DNA of 64,000 nt from Streptomyces canus (GCF_041435015.1 NZ_CP107989.1:6944001-7008000), one strand, 5' to 3'. Positions 18,429 through 27,745 are shown, counted from the first letter of the stretch. The notes: generated from the sequence alone by a model not told the origin. Made by a program: numbers and translations.

Positions 18429-18518
18429 CGCCCACGGTGCCCACCGCGTCCGCGCCGCAGTTCGGCCAGGTGCGGTCCGGGTCATGTCGGTCGTACGAGT
18501 CCGGTGCGATGTCATCAG

Positions 18519-19904
18519 TCACTGTCGACGTTGGTGCCGTCGATCTGGCGGTAGGCGGTGGAGGCTCCCTACCGGCCCTGGCCAGACGGCCGACGCGTCG
18601 TCGCGGCCCGGGTCGGGCAGGCGGACCGGGCGGACGGGGAGCGTGCGGGTACGTCCTTCCGTCACCGCTGTCCAGGGGGCGGGGTGACCCGAGTAGCACA
18701 GGCCGGTCAGGGCGAAGACGCCGTCGGCGTAGACCTCGACGTACTCACCGATGGTGAGGATGCGCAGGGTGGCGGCGGGCTCGGTCAGGTCGGACTCGCC
18801 GAGCCGGCTGCCCTCGGGGCCGGTGACCCAGAGGTTCTTGCCGTCGCACCCGACGGCCAGGGCGGGCCGGCCGTCGTCTCCGGTCCGCAGGGTGATCTCG
18901 ATCCGCCCGGAGACGTCCACGTCGCCGACCGCGTGCAGCGCCGGCTCCTCCGTCTCCTCGCCGAGCCAGCCGTCCAGGCCCGGCCACCACTCCAGGCGAG
19001 GCGCCGAATCCTCCGGTACCACAAGGGACTTGGGCTGGGCGAGCATCCCCCGGCAGCGCTCGCCGGAGTCGGTGAGGCCGACTCGGCGCGGGGTGGTGTG
19101 CAGCACGACGGGTGAGCCGTCGGGAGCGGCGATGACGCGCGGGGCGTAGGCGCCCGTTGGGCCGAGTGGGCCGCGGCGGGTCCAGGGGCCGCGTAGCCGG
19201 GGCGCCGTCCACGCCTCGAAGCCGCGCGTTGCGCCGATCGAGCCGATCAGCAACCAGCTGCCGTCGTCGAGGCGTTCCAGGACCGGGCACTCCAACTCGT
19301 CCACGTCGCCCGGTGAGATGAGCGGGGGCTGCACGGTCCAGTGCTCCAGGTCGTCCGAAGTCGCCCACGCCACACAGCCGCTGACCTCGACCGGCAGCGA
19401 GGCGTCGGCGGCGCAGACCACCATGACCCAGCCGTCCGACTCGTCGTCACGCACGACGAACGGGTCGCGCCAGCCCATGCGTTCGCCGGTGCGGTACCAC
19501 CGCCCGTCCGCCTCGACGACCGGCCCGGTGCCGTGGCGCCGCCAGCCGGTGCCGTCCGTGCGGTCCGCGTACGCCAGCCCGACCGACTGCAGCGGCCAGC
19601 CGTCGGGGGTGAGACCGGAAACGCCCGTGTAGAACATCGCCATACCGGTGCCATGGCGGAAGGGGTGCATGGTCCACACCGCCTGCTGGTCGAAGCGGCC
19701 GGGCAGGCCGTTGCCGAAGGCGGTGCCCTCCGGCTTCCAGCGGACCAGATCGGTGGACGTGGCCCGGCCGTACGACGTCTCCATCCTCAGGTGGTCGAAC
19801 TCGGCCGTCCACGGGCCCTGCAGGTGCAGCACGGCGTAGGTGCCGTCGTCGTCGCGGAGCAGGGCGAAGTCGTTCACGCAGAGGCCGGGCGGGGCGTATC
19901 GCAT
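18519..19904 (-). CDS. GH32-family glycoside hydrolase (β-fructosidase-like)
   Basis: A 461-residue cytoplasmic protein with the three GH32/68 landmarks: CVNDFALL with the likely nucleophile Asp, GWRDPFVV (RDP motif) and DELECPVLERL with the acid/base Glu. A C-terminal β-sandwich follows from about residue 290. The ATG at 19904 was chosen over one 30 bases upstream because the added residues are not family-like. The last 50 residues are rich in Pro and Arg and look unlike the family, so a late frameshift is possible. The gene is divergent from lacI and the sugar importer. It probably splits an imported fructoside. Two LacI-type operators lie in the shared promoter region. Confidence 0.82.
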   Translation of the reverse strand: MRYAPPGLCVNDFALLRDDDGTYAVLHLQGPWTAEFDHLRMETSYGRATSTDLVRWKPEGTAFGNGLPGRFDQQAVWTMHPFRHGTGMAMFYTGVSGLTPDGWPLQSVGLAYADRTDGTGWRRHGTGPVVEADGRWYRTGERMGWRDPFVVRDDESDGWVMVVCAADASLPVEVSGCVAWATSDDLEHWTVQPPLISPGDVDELECPVLERLDDGSWLLIGSIGATRGFEAWTAPRLRGPWTRRGPLGPTGAYAPRVIAAPDGSPVVLHTTPRRVGLTDSGERCRGMLAQPKSLVVPEDSAPRLEWWPGLDGWLGEETEEPALHAVGDVDVSGRIEITLRTGDDGRPALAVGCDGKNLWVTGPEGSRLGESDLTEPAATLRILTIGEYVEVYADGVFALTGLCYSGHPAPWTAVTEGRTRTLPVRPVRLPDPGRDDASAVWPGPVGSLHRLPPDRRHQRRQ

Positions 19905-19929
19905 GCACAGTTCCTGTCGGCTCGCAGCG

Positions 19930-19944
19930 CGCAAACGCGTGCGC
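19930..19944. promoter_or_regulatory. LacI-type operator 1
   Basis: CGCAAACGCGTGCGC lies just upstream of the GH32 gene and resembles the GCAAACG/CGTTTGC half-sites bound by LacI-family proteins. It shares CGCAAACGC with a second site 67 bp away. Confidence 0.55.
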
Positions 19945-19996
19945 TGACCAGTGATCCAGAAGGTCTCGCTTGAGAATCGGCCCCAGTAAAACTGAA

Positions 19997-20012
19997 CGCA
20001 AACGCTTGTGCA
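19997..20012. promoter_or_regulatory. LacI-type operator 2
   Basis: CGCAAACGCTTGTGCA, an imperfect palindrome, sits 72 bp before the lacI start. Paired sites between divergent genes suit repression of both units by the adjacent LacI protein. Confidence 0.6.
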
Positions 20013-20084
20013 ACAAGAGGGCCGGGTTTACGGTCGCGTCACCCCCAGATCACACCGACGTGAAACCGACGGGAGAAATGCGCT

Positions 20085-21104
20085 GTGACCGTCAGCATCA
20101 CCGATGTCGCCCGCGCCGCCGGAGTATCGGCGTCCACGGTGTCCCGCGCCCTGCGCGGCCGGCAGGGCGTGTCCGACGAGGTGCGCGCCCGGATCACGGC
20201 CGTCGCCGCGCAACTCGGCTATACGGCGTCCCAGTCGGCGTCCAGCCTGGCGAGCGGGCGCACCTTCACCATCGGCGTCGTGGTCCCGTACGTGGGCCGC
20301 TGGTTCTTCGGCACGGTGCTGGACGCCGCCGAGCACGTGTTCAGCGCCGCCGGTTACGACGTCCTGCTGTACAACCTGGGCTCACCGGAGACACGCAAGC
20401 GTTTCTTCACCAGGATGCCGGTCCGCAAGCGGGTGGACGCGCTGTTGTCGCTGCTCATTCCCGACGAAGAGGAGTCGGCCGCACTGCGTTCCCTGGGAGT
20501 GCCGCTGGCCGGCACGGTCGGCGGCCCCAGGCCCGGCTTCACCGTGGTCGGCATCGACGACCGGGCCGGCACGGAGAGCGCCGTACGGCATCTGGTGAAC
20601 CTCGGCCACCGCCGGATCGGCATGATCAGCGGGTCGAGCGGGCCGCAGCACTGGACCACGCCCATCGCGCGACGCCAGGCGTACCTGGACGTGCTGGCCG
20701 AGGCCGGGATCGAGCACGATCCGGCCCTGGAGGCGGACGGCGACTACACCGTCGAGGGCGGCGAGCGGGCCATGACCGAACTGCTGGCCGCCTCCCGGCC
20801 GCCGACGGCGGTGTTCGCCCAGTCCGACGAGATGGCGATGGGCGCGCTGCGCGCCCTGCGGCGGCACCGGCTGAAGGTGCCGGACGACGTGTCCGTCGTC
20901 GGCTTCGACGATCACGAACTCGCCGACGTGATCGGACTGACCACCGTCGCCCAGCCGGTGGCCGGCCAGGGCGCCGAGGCCGCCCGGCTGCTGCTGCGCC
21001 AGCTCGACGAGCCGGGCACCGAGGCACCCGGGCACGTGCAGATGCCCATCCGTCTCGTCCTGCGCGAGACGACCGCCCCGCCGCGCCCGCGCGGACCTCA
21101 GTGA
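20085..21104 (+). CDS. LacI-family repressor of the second glycoside operon
   Basis: A 339-residue LacI/GalR protein. The HTH (VSITDVARAAGVSASTVSRA) is at residues 3-22, the hinge helix with QSASSLASG follows, and a periplasmic-binding-like sensor domain covers about 60-330. The GTG start gives the usual two residues before the HTH. It is divergent from the GH32 gene and upstream of a binding-protein/permease set, with two operator-like sites between. It likely de-represses the operon in the presence of the imported sugar. Confidence 0.92.
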   Translation: MTVSITDVARAAGVSASTVSRALRGRQGVSDEVRARITAVAAQLGYTASQSASSLASGRTFTIGVVVPYVGRWFFGTVLDAAEHVFSAAGYDVLLYNLGSPETRKRFFTRMPVRKRVDALLSLLIPDEEESAALRSLGVPLAGTVGGPRPGFTVVGIDDRAGTESAVRHLVNLGHRRIGMISGSSGPQHWTTPIARRQAYLDVLAEAGIEHDPALEADGDYTVEGGERAMTELLAASRPPTAVFAQSDEMAMGALRALRRHRLKVPDDVSVVGFDDHELADVIGLTTVAQPVAGQGAEAARLLLRQLDEPGTEAPGHVQMPIRLVLRETTAPPRPRGPQ

Positions 21105-21224
21105 CCCCGCCGAGCCCGCGCCGACCCCAGTGACCCCTCCCGGCCGTCAGGCCCGAGGCCCCACGCCCCACGCCGGAAAGCACCAGCGCACTTCGAAACC
21201 CTCGCACCGCACGGAGGCACATCC

Positions 21225-22565
21225 ATGAGCTCGACCAGCAGAAGGTACCGCCGCACGGCCTGTACGAGCCTGGCCCTCGTCCTGCCCCTCGTCGCCCTGG
21301 CCGCCTGCGGCGGCGGCAGCGGTGGCACCTCCGCCGACGCGGGCAGCGGCACGGGCACGATCAGTGTCTGGGCCCACCAGGGCCAGAAGAGCGAGGACAC
21401 CGCCCTGCAGAACGCGGTGAAGTCCTTCAACTCCTCGCAGAGCAAGATCAAGGTCGAGCTGAAGCTCATACCCGGCAACGACTACACCAAGACCATCACC
21501 GCCACCGACGCCTCCCAGCTGCCGGACGTGATGGAGTTCGACGGACCGACCATGGCGAACTTCGTCTACAACAAGAAGCTCGCCGCGATCGACTCGTACG
21601 TCTCCGCCAAGACCCTGGGCAACGCCACCGACGCGAGCAAGGCGCAGGGCGAGATCGACGGCAAGCACTACGGCCTGGGCATGTACGACTCCGGGCTCGG
21701 CGTCTACGGCAACAAGAAGCTGCTGGACGCGGCCGGGGTGAAGTACCCGACGGGCCTGTCCGACGACTGGACGGCCGCTCAGTTCACGGCCGCGCTCAAG
21801 GCGCTCAAGGCCAAGGACTCCGACGGCAAGGTCGTCGACCTCCAGGAGAACAACGGCCTGGCCACCGAGTGGGGCACGTACGGCTTCTCCCCGATCGTCT
21901 GGTCGGCCGGCGGCTCCCTGCTCAAGGACGGCAAGGCGGAGGGCGCCCTGGACACCCCGGCCGTGGTCTCGGCCATGAAGACCTTCCAGTCCTGGAAGGC
22001 CTCCACCGACCCCAACACGGACGGCAACGCCTTCGCCAAGGGCCGCGTCGCTCTCAGCTGGGTCGGCCACTGGATGTACCCCGCCTACAGCAAGGCCCTC
22101 GGCAGCGACCTCGTCGTCCTTCCCCTGCCCGACTTCGGCAACGGCCCCAAGGCGGGCCAGGGTTCGTGGGCCTGGGGCATCGGCGCCAACACCCAGAACG
22201 CCAAGGCGGCCGGCGCCTTCCTCGACTACCTCATGAACGACACCAACGTCACCGCCATGACGACGGCCAACGGCGCCCCGCCCGCGACGAAGACCGCGCT
22301 CGCCGCCAGCACCCTCTACAAGAAGGGCGGCCCGCTCCAGCTCTTCGCCGACCAGCTCGCCAAGCCCTGCGGCGACAGCGCCATCACCACGTCCTGCGTC
22401 GCCGTGACCCGCCCGGTGACGGCCGGATATCCCACGGTCACCGCCAAGTTCAGCGACGCCCTGAACTCGATCTACGGCGGCGCCGACCCGAAGAGCGCGC
22501 TGGCCAAGGCGGCCCGCGCCATCGACCAGGACTTCTCCGACAACGCCGGATACAAGATCCCGTAG
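21225..22565 (+). CDS. Sugar ABC transporter solute-binding lipoprotein
   Basis: A 446-residue family 1 binding protein. A basic N-terminus and hydrophobic stretch end in lipobox LAAC (Cys28), followed by a Gly/Ser-rich linker. TISVWAHQGQ opens the mature domain and AGQGSWAWGIGANTQN lies in the second lobe. It begins 120 bp after lacI and is followed by two permease genes. The nearby GH32 enzyme suggests a fructose-containing oligosaccharide as ligand, which is inference from context only. Confidence 0.9.
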   Translation: MSSTSRRYRRTACTSLALVLPLVALAACGGGSGGTSADAGSGTGTISVWAHQGQKSEDTALQNAVKSFNSSQSKIKVELKLIPGNDYTKTITATDASQLPDVMEFDGPTMANFVYNKKLAAIDSYVSAKTLGNATDASKAQGEIDGKHYGLGMYDSGLGVYGNKKLLDAAGVKYPTGLSDDWTAAQFTAALKALKAKDSDGKVVDLQENNGLATEWGTYGFSPIVWSAGGSLLKDGKAEGALDTPAVVSAMKTFQSWKASTDPNTDGNAFAKGRVALSWVGHWMYPAYSKALGSDLVVLPLPDFGNGPKAGQGSWAWGIGANTQNAKAAGAFLDYLMNDTNVTAMTTANGAPPATKTALAASTLYKKGGPLQLFADQLAKPCGDSAITTSCVAVTRPVTAGYPTVTAKFSDALNSIYGGADPKSALAKAARAIDQDFSDNAGYKIP

Positions 22566-22629
22566 GACCGTGTCGGCCGCGGCGGGTACGCGCAGACGCT
22601 GCCCGCCGCGCCGGGAACAGGACCCACCC

Positions 22630-23658
22630 GTGAAGACAGTGGAACCAGTGGACCCCTTGGACCCCGCGCCCGCCGCGGTCCCCGACCGGGAGCACAGCCC
22701 GCCCATGACCGCCGTGAACACCGCCCGGCCGATACGTTCCGGGCCCGAGAAGAGGCCCAGGAATCGCGACTGGTTGCACGGACTGCTGATGTCCGCCCCC
22801 GCCGTCGCCGGGCTCGTCGCCTTCGTCGGCATCCCGTTCGGCTACGCCGTCGTCCTCTCCTTCTACAACGTGCGCCTCGGCTCGCCCCTGGCCCCCTCGT
22901 TCTTCGGCGTGGAGCAGTACCGGCGGCTGTTCACCGACCCGGACCTGTCGGGCCCCTTCCTGCGGGCCCTGCTGAACAACCTGACGTTCGCCGTCGTCGT
23001 CGTACCGCTCCAGACGGGCCTGGCGCTGGCGCTGGCGATCCTGCTCAACCGCAAGCTCAAGGCCATCGGTTTCTTCCGCTCCCTCTTCTTCATGCCGGTC
23101 GTCTTCCCCATGACGCTGGTCGCCGTGATCTGGCGGCTCATCCTCGCCCGCAGCGACCAGGGCCTGCTCAACTCCGCGCTGCACGCGGTGAGTTTCGGCA
23201 ACTGGGGCGCCTTCGACTGGCTCGGCGACTCCGCCACCGCCATGGCCTCGGTGATCGTGCTGTCGGTATGGCAGGGCGTCGGCTTCCAGATGGTCATCCT
23301 GCTGGCCGGCCTCCAGCAGATCCCCGGCGAGCTCTACGAGGCCGCAGATCTCGACCGGGCCACGCCCTGGCAGCAGTTCCGGCATGTCACGCTGCCCGGC
23401 ATCCGCGGCACGCTCGTCTTCGTCGCCATGCTGACCTCGGTGCTGTCCTTCCGGGTCTTCGACCAGGTGTACGTCCTCATCCACGGCGGCGGTCTCGACG
23501 AGGACGCCACGCGGACGGTCATGTACCAGGCCGTCAGCACCGCCTTCGACCAGAACAACATCGGTCAGGCGTCCGCGATCACCGTCGTCTTCTTCCTGAT
23601 CGTCGTCGCCCTGACCCTCATCCAGCGCCGCGTCGTCCGGCCCGACAACGAGGACTGA
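22630..23658 (+). CDS. Sugar ABC transporter permease, MalF type
   Basis: A permease of about 342 residues with six predicted membrane segments. The EAA loop reads YEAADLDRATPWQQF, with Arg where Gly is common. The start is uncertain: GTG at 22630 has AGGA 8 nt upstream, while GTG at 22570 and ATG at 22705 are also in frame. The membrane domain begins only near the MSAPAVAGLVAF segment. It is 64 bp after the binding-protein gene and 7 bp before its partner permease. Confidence 0.88.
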   Translation: MKTVEPVDPLDPAPAAVPDREHSPPMTAVNTARPIRSGPEKRPRNRDWLHGLLMSAPAVAGLVAFVGIPFGYAVVLSFYNVRLGSPLAPSFFGVEQYRRLFTDPDLSGPFLRALLNNLTFAVVVVPLQTGLALALAILLNRKLKAIGFFRSLFFMPVVFPMTLVAVIWRLILARSDQGLLNSALHAVSFGNWGAFDWLGDSATAMASVIVLSVWQGVGFQMVILLAGLQQIPGELYEAADLDRATPWQQFRHVTLPGIRGTLVFVAMLTSVLSFRVFDQVYVLIHGGGLDEDATRTVMYQAVSTAFDQNNIGQASAITVVFFLIVVALTLIQRRVVRPDNED

Positions 23659-23665
23659 CCCCACC

Positions 23666-24508
23666 ATGGCCACGACCCGCGCGCCCCTGCGCCGCTTCGC
23701 CGACTACGCCGTCCTCAGTGTCCTGGCGTTCCTCTTCGTGCTGCCCGTCCTGTATCTGCTCCTCGGCAGTCTCAAGCCCTCCGACGACGTACTGAACGGC
23801 CTGAGCGGCTTCCTCCCCACTCACCTGTCCTTCGACAACTACGCGCACGTCCTCGACGCCCTGAACTCCGACAGCACCGGCTACTTCTGGCGCTTCATGG
23901 GCATCTCGCTGCTCGTCGCGTTCGTGGTCGTGACCGGTGGCCTGTTCGTCAACTCGATGGCCGCGTACGGAATGTCACGGCTGAAGTGGCGGGGCAGGGA
24001 GGCAGTCTTCACGCTCGTCCTGCTGCTGATGCTGGTCCCGTTCGAGTCGGTGGCCGTGCCGCTGTTCTACATGTTCAACGAGCAGCGCAACACGATCTAC
24101 ATCCAGGCGATCCCGTTCGTGGCCAACGCCTTCTCGGTCTACCAGTTCCACACGTTCTTCCGCTCGATCCCGCCGAGCATCGAGGAGGCGGCCCGGCTGG
24201 ACGGCGCGGGTCCGTGGCGCACCTTCTTCGCGATCGTCGTCCCGATGAGCAAACCGGTCTTCGCCTCCGTCGCGATCCTGACCTTCCTCACCCAGTGGGG
24301 CTCCTTCCTGTGGCCGGTCCTGATGGTCTCCGACCCCTCCGTCCGGCCCCTCCCTCTGGAGATGAGCGTCTTCCAGGGCCAACAGCCCCCGGACTGGGGC
24401 CAGATACTCGCCTTCGGCGTCCTTCTCGTCCTGCCCGTCCTGATCGTCTTCGCGTTCTTCCAACGCTGGTTCGTCCAGGGCGTGGCCAGCTCCGCGGTCA
24501 AGGGCTGA
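23666..24508 (+). CDS. Sugar ABC transporter permease, MalG type
   Basis: A 280-residue permease with six predicted membrane segments. The EAA motif is EAARLDGAGPWRTFFAIVVP and the C-terminus ends FVQGVASSAVKG, as in other MalG-side proteins. It is the last gene of the lacI-controlled operon. No ATPase gene accompanies the set, so a shared ATPase of the MsiK kind is likely. Confidence 0.92.
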   Translation: MATTRAPLRRFADYAVLSVLAFLFVLPVLYLLLGSLKPSDDVLNGLSGFLPTHLSFDNYAHVLDALNSDSTGYFWRFMGISLLVAFVVVTGGLFVNSMAAYGMSRLKWRGREAVFTLVLLLMLVPFESVAVPLFYMFNEQRNTIYIQAIPFVANAFSVYQFHTFFRSIPPSIEEAARLDGAGPWRTFFAIVVPMSKPVFASVAILTFLTQWGSFLWPVLMVSDPSVRPLPLEMSVFQGQQPPDWGQILAFGVLLVLPVLIVFAFFQRWFVQGVASSAVKG

Positions 24509-24599
24509 GCGAAGGCCGACCGGGCCTCCGCCGACGGCGCCACCGCACGGGTGGTGTTCGAGGCGCCCAGCGGTCCTCGGCTTCGCCGGCCCGCGGATC

Positions 24600-25019
24600 A
24601 TGAAGGGCACGCTGCACACCCGCCGTATGAAGGCGCTGGAGCGCGGCGAGGGCGAGGTGATGGGCGTGCGCTTGGCGAGGAGGTTCGTCACCCGCAACCC
24701 CATCAAGGTGCTCGCGGTCTCGGTGGCCGGCCTGGCCGTGCTGGCCATCCCCGCGATGTCCCTGAAGATGGCCCTGAACGACGACTCCGGAAAGCCCCCC
24801 GGCACCACCCAGCGCATCGCCTACGACACCCTCGGCAAGGGCTTCGGGCCGGGCTTCAACGGACCGCTCACCGTGGGCGTCGACGCCCGGGACAGCGACC
24901 ATCCCAAGGCGGCCGCCCAGGACGCGTACACCATGCTGAGCAAGCTGGACGATGTCGCGGCCGTCCGTCCTCCCTCCTTCAACCAGGCCGGCGACGTGGC
25001 CCTGCCAGCCGCATCCTGA
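24600..25019 (+). pseudogene. MmpL-family transporter, N-terminal remnant
   Basis: The frame encodes a clear MmpL/RND start: ARRFVTRNPIKVLAVSVAGL as first membrane helix, PGTTQRIAYDTLGKGFGPGF, then the beginning of the first extracytoplasmic domain. After GDVAL the similarity stops, about 110 residues into a protein that normally exceeds 700. The next bases encode the tail of an unrelated response regulator in another frame. This is a deletion remnant, not a working transporter. The bases before it (24541-24599) may include debris of something else. Confidence 0.85.
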
Positions 25020-25087
25020 CCGCGCTGGAGGTCACCAACCGGGTTCAGGCCGCACTCGTGGCCCGCGACGCCGGCCTCACCACCTGA
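25007..25087 (+). pseudogene. NarL/LuxR-type response regulator, C-terminal remnant
   Basis: Twenty-six codons, SRILTALEVTNRVQAALVAR and the rest, match the last HTH helices of NarL-type response regulators. Compare ILTKLRVTSRVQAALLAQ in the intact regulator at 30889-31560. No start codon or receiver domain is present. It joins the MmpL remnant directly, so one deletion removed the end of one gene and most of the other. Confidence 0.8.
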
Positions 25088-25145
25088 CCGCAACGGCACG
25101 CGGGCCCGTCACCGGTGCCGTGCCGCGCCCAGCTCGTCGTGGGAG

Positions 25146-25625
25146 TTACTCGCACTCCTCCCGCGGAAGAGCGCGGCTGCTGAGCGCGTCGGTGATGGCG
25201 TGGGCGGTGCGGACGAAGGACTCCGCCTGCTGTTCCGACAGGTCCCGTGCGGAGGTCTCCTCCAGGGCCTGCCACATGGCCGCGATGGGCTCCCGCATGG
25301 CACGCCCCTTGTCGGTGAGGTGGACGACCATGACGCGCCGGTCGTGTGCGGCCGGCTCACGCACGAGGAGGCCGGCGTCCTGCATGCGGCGCAGGGACTT
25401 GGAGACCGTGGAGTGGTCGAGCCCGACGCTTTCGAGCAGCTCGGACTGGGTCTGGCCGTCCCGGTCGAGGAGCTGCATCAGCAGCAGTTCCTGTCCGGGA
25501 TGCAGGTCCATCTCGCGGAGCATGGCGGCGGCGCGGGCGCGGTGAGCGCGCGCGAGCTGGAAGATCGCGTAGCTCATCGGCCCCTCGCCGGCCGTCGTGG
25601 GAGTGCGTGGTGTCGGGGCGGCCAT
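25146..25625 (-). CDS. MarR-family regulator
   Basis: A 159-residue winged-helix regulator. GQTQSELLESVGLDHSTVSK is the recognition HTH and DRRVMVVHLTDKGR the wing. The ATG at 25625 has an AGGA ribosome site; its start is 11 bp after the stop of the old yellow enzyme gene. It is the last gene of a three-gene operon with two oxidoreductases. A strong palindromic operator precedes the first gene at 27714-27745. It probably represses its own operon and responds to an electrophile, quinone or similar stress. Confidence 0.9.
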   Translation of the reverse strand: MAAPTPRTPTTAGEGPMSYAIFQLARAHRARAAAMLREMDLHPGQELLLMQLLDRDGQTQSELLESVGLDHSTVSKSLRRMQDAGLLVREPAAHDRRVMVVHLTDKGRAMREPIAAMWQALEETSARDLSEQQAESFVRTAHAITDALSSRALPREECE

Positions 25626-25636
25626 GGTGCGGTTCC

Positions 25637-26698
25637 TCAAGCGGTGTGGATGGGGTAGTCGGTGTAGCCGGCCACTCCGCCGCCGTAGAAGGTCGACGGG
25701 TCGGGGGTGTTCAGCGGCGCGTCAGAGCGTAGCCGCTCGACGAGGTCCGGGTTGGCGAGCGCGAGGGAGCCGACGGAGACGAGGTCGGCCGTGCCGTGGT
25801 CGATGTCCTTGGCGCGGGTGGGCAGGTCGGTGCCGGCCCGGTTGAGGATCAGCGTGGTCGGCCACAGCGCGCGCAGGGTGCCCAGCAGATCTTCGTCGCC
25901 CGCGTGCAGCACGTGGAGGTAGGCGAGGCCGAGCGGGCTGAGCGCACGCAGGAGCGCCGGATACAGCTCGGCGGTGTCGGACTCGGCGATGTCGTTGTAG
26001 GGGTTGCCGGGGGAGATGCGCAGGCCGGTGCGGTCGGCGCCGATCTCCTCGGCCACGGCGGTGGCGACCTCGACGGCGAAGCGGATGCGGTTGTCGAGGG
26101 AACCGCCGTACTGGTCGGTGCGCTGGTTGGTGTTGTCGGCGAGGAACTGGTGCACGAGGTAGCCGTTGGCGCCGTGGATCTCGACGCCGTCGGCGCCTGC
26201 CGCGACGGCGGCCGCCGCGGCGCGCCGGAAGTCGTCGACGGTCGCCACGACCTCCTGCGTCGACAGCGCGCGGGGCGTCGGCATCTCCTGGGGCCCGGAC
26301 GCCGTGAACATCGCGCCCTGCGGCTGGACCGCCGAAGGGGCGACCGGTCGGCGGCCGTGGGGAGTGTTGTCGGGGTGGGCGATGCGTCCGGTGTGCATCA
26401 GCTGGATGACGATCCGGCCGTCGGCCGCGTGCACGGCGTCGGTGACCTTGCGCCACCCGGCGATCTGGTCGTCATTGTGGATGCCGGGGGTGAGGAGGTA
26501 GCCCTGGCCGTCGGCGTTGGGCTGGGTTCCCTCGGTGATGATGAGCGCGTGCGAGGCCCGCTGGGCGTAGTACTCGGCGTTCAGTTCGGTCGGTACGCCT
26601 TCGGGGGTGGAGCGGTCACGGGTCATGGGGGCCATGACCAGGCGGTGCGGGAGGGAGATGTCGCCGACGGTGGTCGGTGTCCACAGGGCGTTCAGCAT
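25637..26698 (-). CDS. Old yellow enzyme family flavin oxidoreductase (alkene reductase)
   Basis: A 353-residue FMN-dependent TIM-barrel enzyme of the OYE/NemA class. [20 protein letters not shown] is the N-terminal signature. [12 protein letters not shown] carries the substrate-binding His-x-x-Asn pair, and [14 protein letters not shown] is the typical following loop. These enzymes reduce activated C=C bonds of enones, maleimides and nitro compounds with NAD(P)H. It sits between a quinone reductase and MarR, a common electrophile-stress arrangement. Confidence 0.94.
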   Translation of the reverse strand: MLNALWTPTTVGDISLPHRLVMAPMTRDRSTPEGVPTELNAEYYAQRASHALIITEGTQPNADGQGYLLTPGIHNDDQIAGWRKVTDAVHAADGRIVIQLMHTGRIAHPDNTPHGRRPVAPSAVQPQGAMFTASGPQEMPTPRALSTQEVVATVDDFRRAAAAAVAAGADGVEIHGANGYLVHQFLADNTNQRTDQYGGSLDNRIRFAVEVATAVAEEIGADRTGLRISPGNPYNDIAESDTAELYPALLRALSPLGLAYLHVLHAGDEDLLGTLRALWPTTLILNRAGTDLPTRAKDIDHGTADLVSVGSLALANPDLVERLRSDAPLNTPDPSTFYGGGVAGYTDYPIHTA

Positions 26699-26751
26699 GA
26701 GCGGTCCTTCGGTGCGGTGATGATCGGAACAAGAGGGGAAGGCGGGCGTGA

Positions 26752-27657
26752 TCAGTCGAGGGTGAGGACGAGCTTGCCCCGGCCATGCCCGGCGTCGCTG
26801 ACCTGCTGGGCCGTGGCGGCCTGGGCGAGCGGGTAGGCGGTGACGGTGGTGACGACCTTGCCGGTCGCGGCGTCCTGGGCCAGGGCGGCCAGGCGGGCGG
26901 CCGAGCGCTCCTGGCCACCGCTGGAGAAGGTGATGCCGAGTTGGTGCGCGCGGAAGTCGGCGATGGTGACGATGCGCTCGGTGCCGCCGCGCAGGGCGAT
27001 GGAGTCCTCCAGGGCCCCCTTCCCGGCCAGGTCGAACACCGCGTCCACACCGTCGGGGGCGAGCGCCCGGACCCGATCGACGAGACCCTCGCCGTAGACG
27101 GTCGCGGTGGCGCCGAGCGAGGTGAGGTAGTCCTGGTTCGCGGGGCCGGCGGTGGCGATGACACGCGCTCCGCGGGCCGTGGCGAGCTGGACCGCCAGGG
27201 TGCCGACCGCTCCGGCCGCGCCGTGCATCAGTACGGTCTCCCCGGCGGCGACGCCGAGCAGGTCCAGGACCCGCTCGGCCGTCTCGCCCGCCACCGGCAA
27301 CGCGACCGCGTGCTGCCAGTCGAGGCCGGCGGGCTTGGGCGCCACGGTGGTGGCCAGCGCGTACTGGGCGTACGAGCCGGTGTCCGACCAGCCCAGCACC
27401 TCGTCGCCCACCCGCACGTCCTGCACGCCCTCCCCCAGGGCGTCCACCACGCCGGCGAGCTCGGCACCGGGGACGGCGGGGAGCGGCGTGGGGAACGCGG
27501 CCTGCATTGCCCCGGAGCGGATCTTGCCGTCGAGCGCGTTCAGCCCGGCCGCCCTGACGCGGACGCGGATCTGCCCGGGGCCGGGCTGCGGGACCTCGAT
27601 GTCCGCCTCGCGCAGCACGTCCGTGCCTCCGAAACGGTCGAACAGGATGGCTTTCAT
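26752..27657 (-). CDS. Zinc-independent quinone oxidoreductase/enoyl reductase (MDR superfamily)
   Basis: A 301-residue medium-chain dehydrogenase/reductase. The GroES-like domain starts [15 protein letters not shown]. The NADPH fold contains [15 protein letters not shown], and the zinc ligands of alcohol dehydrogenases are absent. Proteins of this group reduce quinones or enones with NADPH. The ATG at 27657 gives the typical start. It is the first gene of the operon with the old yellow enzyme (53 bp downstream) and MarR. Confidence 0.93.
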   Translation of the reverse strand: MKAILFDRFGGTDVLREADIEVPQPGPGQIRVRVRAAGLNALDGKIRSGAMQAAFPTPLPAVPGAELAGVVDALGEGVQDVRVGDEVLGWSDTGSYAQYALATTVAPKPAGLDWQHAVALPVAGETAERVLDLLGVAAGETVLMHGAAGAVGTLAVQLATARGARVIATAGPANQDYLTSLGATATVYGEGLVDRVRALAPDGVDAVFDLAGKGALEDSIALRGGTERIVTIADFRAHQLGITFSSGGQERSAARLAALAQDAATGKVVTTVTAYPLAQAATAQQVSDAGHGRGKLVLTLD

Positions 27658-27689
27658 GACGACTCCTCTCGTGCCGCCACCCATTTAGG

Positions 27690-27745
27690 TGGCTGGACAC
27701 ATAACCAAGGTAACAGCAAACATGTGGCTAGCCAATCATTTGCTG
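27690..27745. promoter_or_regulatory. MarR operator region with nested palindromes
   Basis: At 27714-27745 the sequence reads CAGCAAA-N4-TGGCTAGCCA-N4-TTTGCTG: a perfect 10-bp palindrome nested inside a second perfect pair of 7-bp arms. At 27690-27699 TGGCTGGACA repeats the core with 8 of 10 matches, centre to centre 35 bp away. Both lie just upstream of the first gene of the quinone reductase/OYE/marR operon. The position and symmetry suit a MarR dimer operator; binding itself is inferred. Confidence 0.7.

Noticed and set aside
24541..24640. Remnant of a carboxyltransferase suggested by a VLGFAGPR string
   Set aside because: The match is eight residues, in a frame different from the flanking codons, and nothing on either side continues the similarity.
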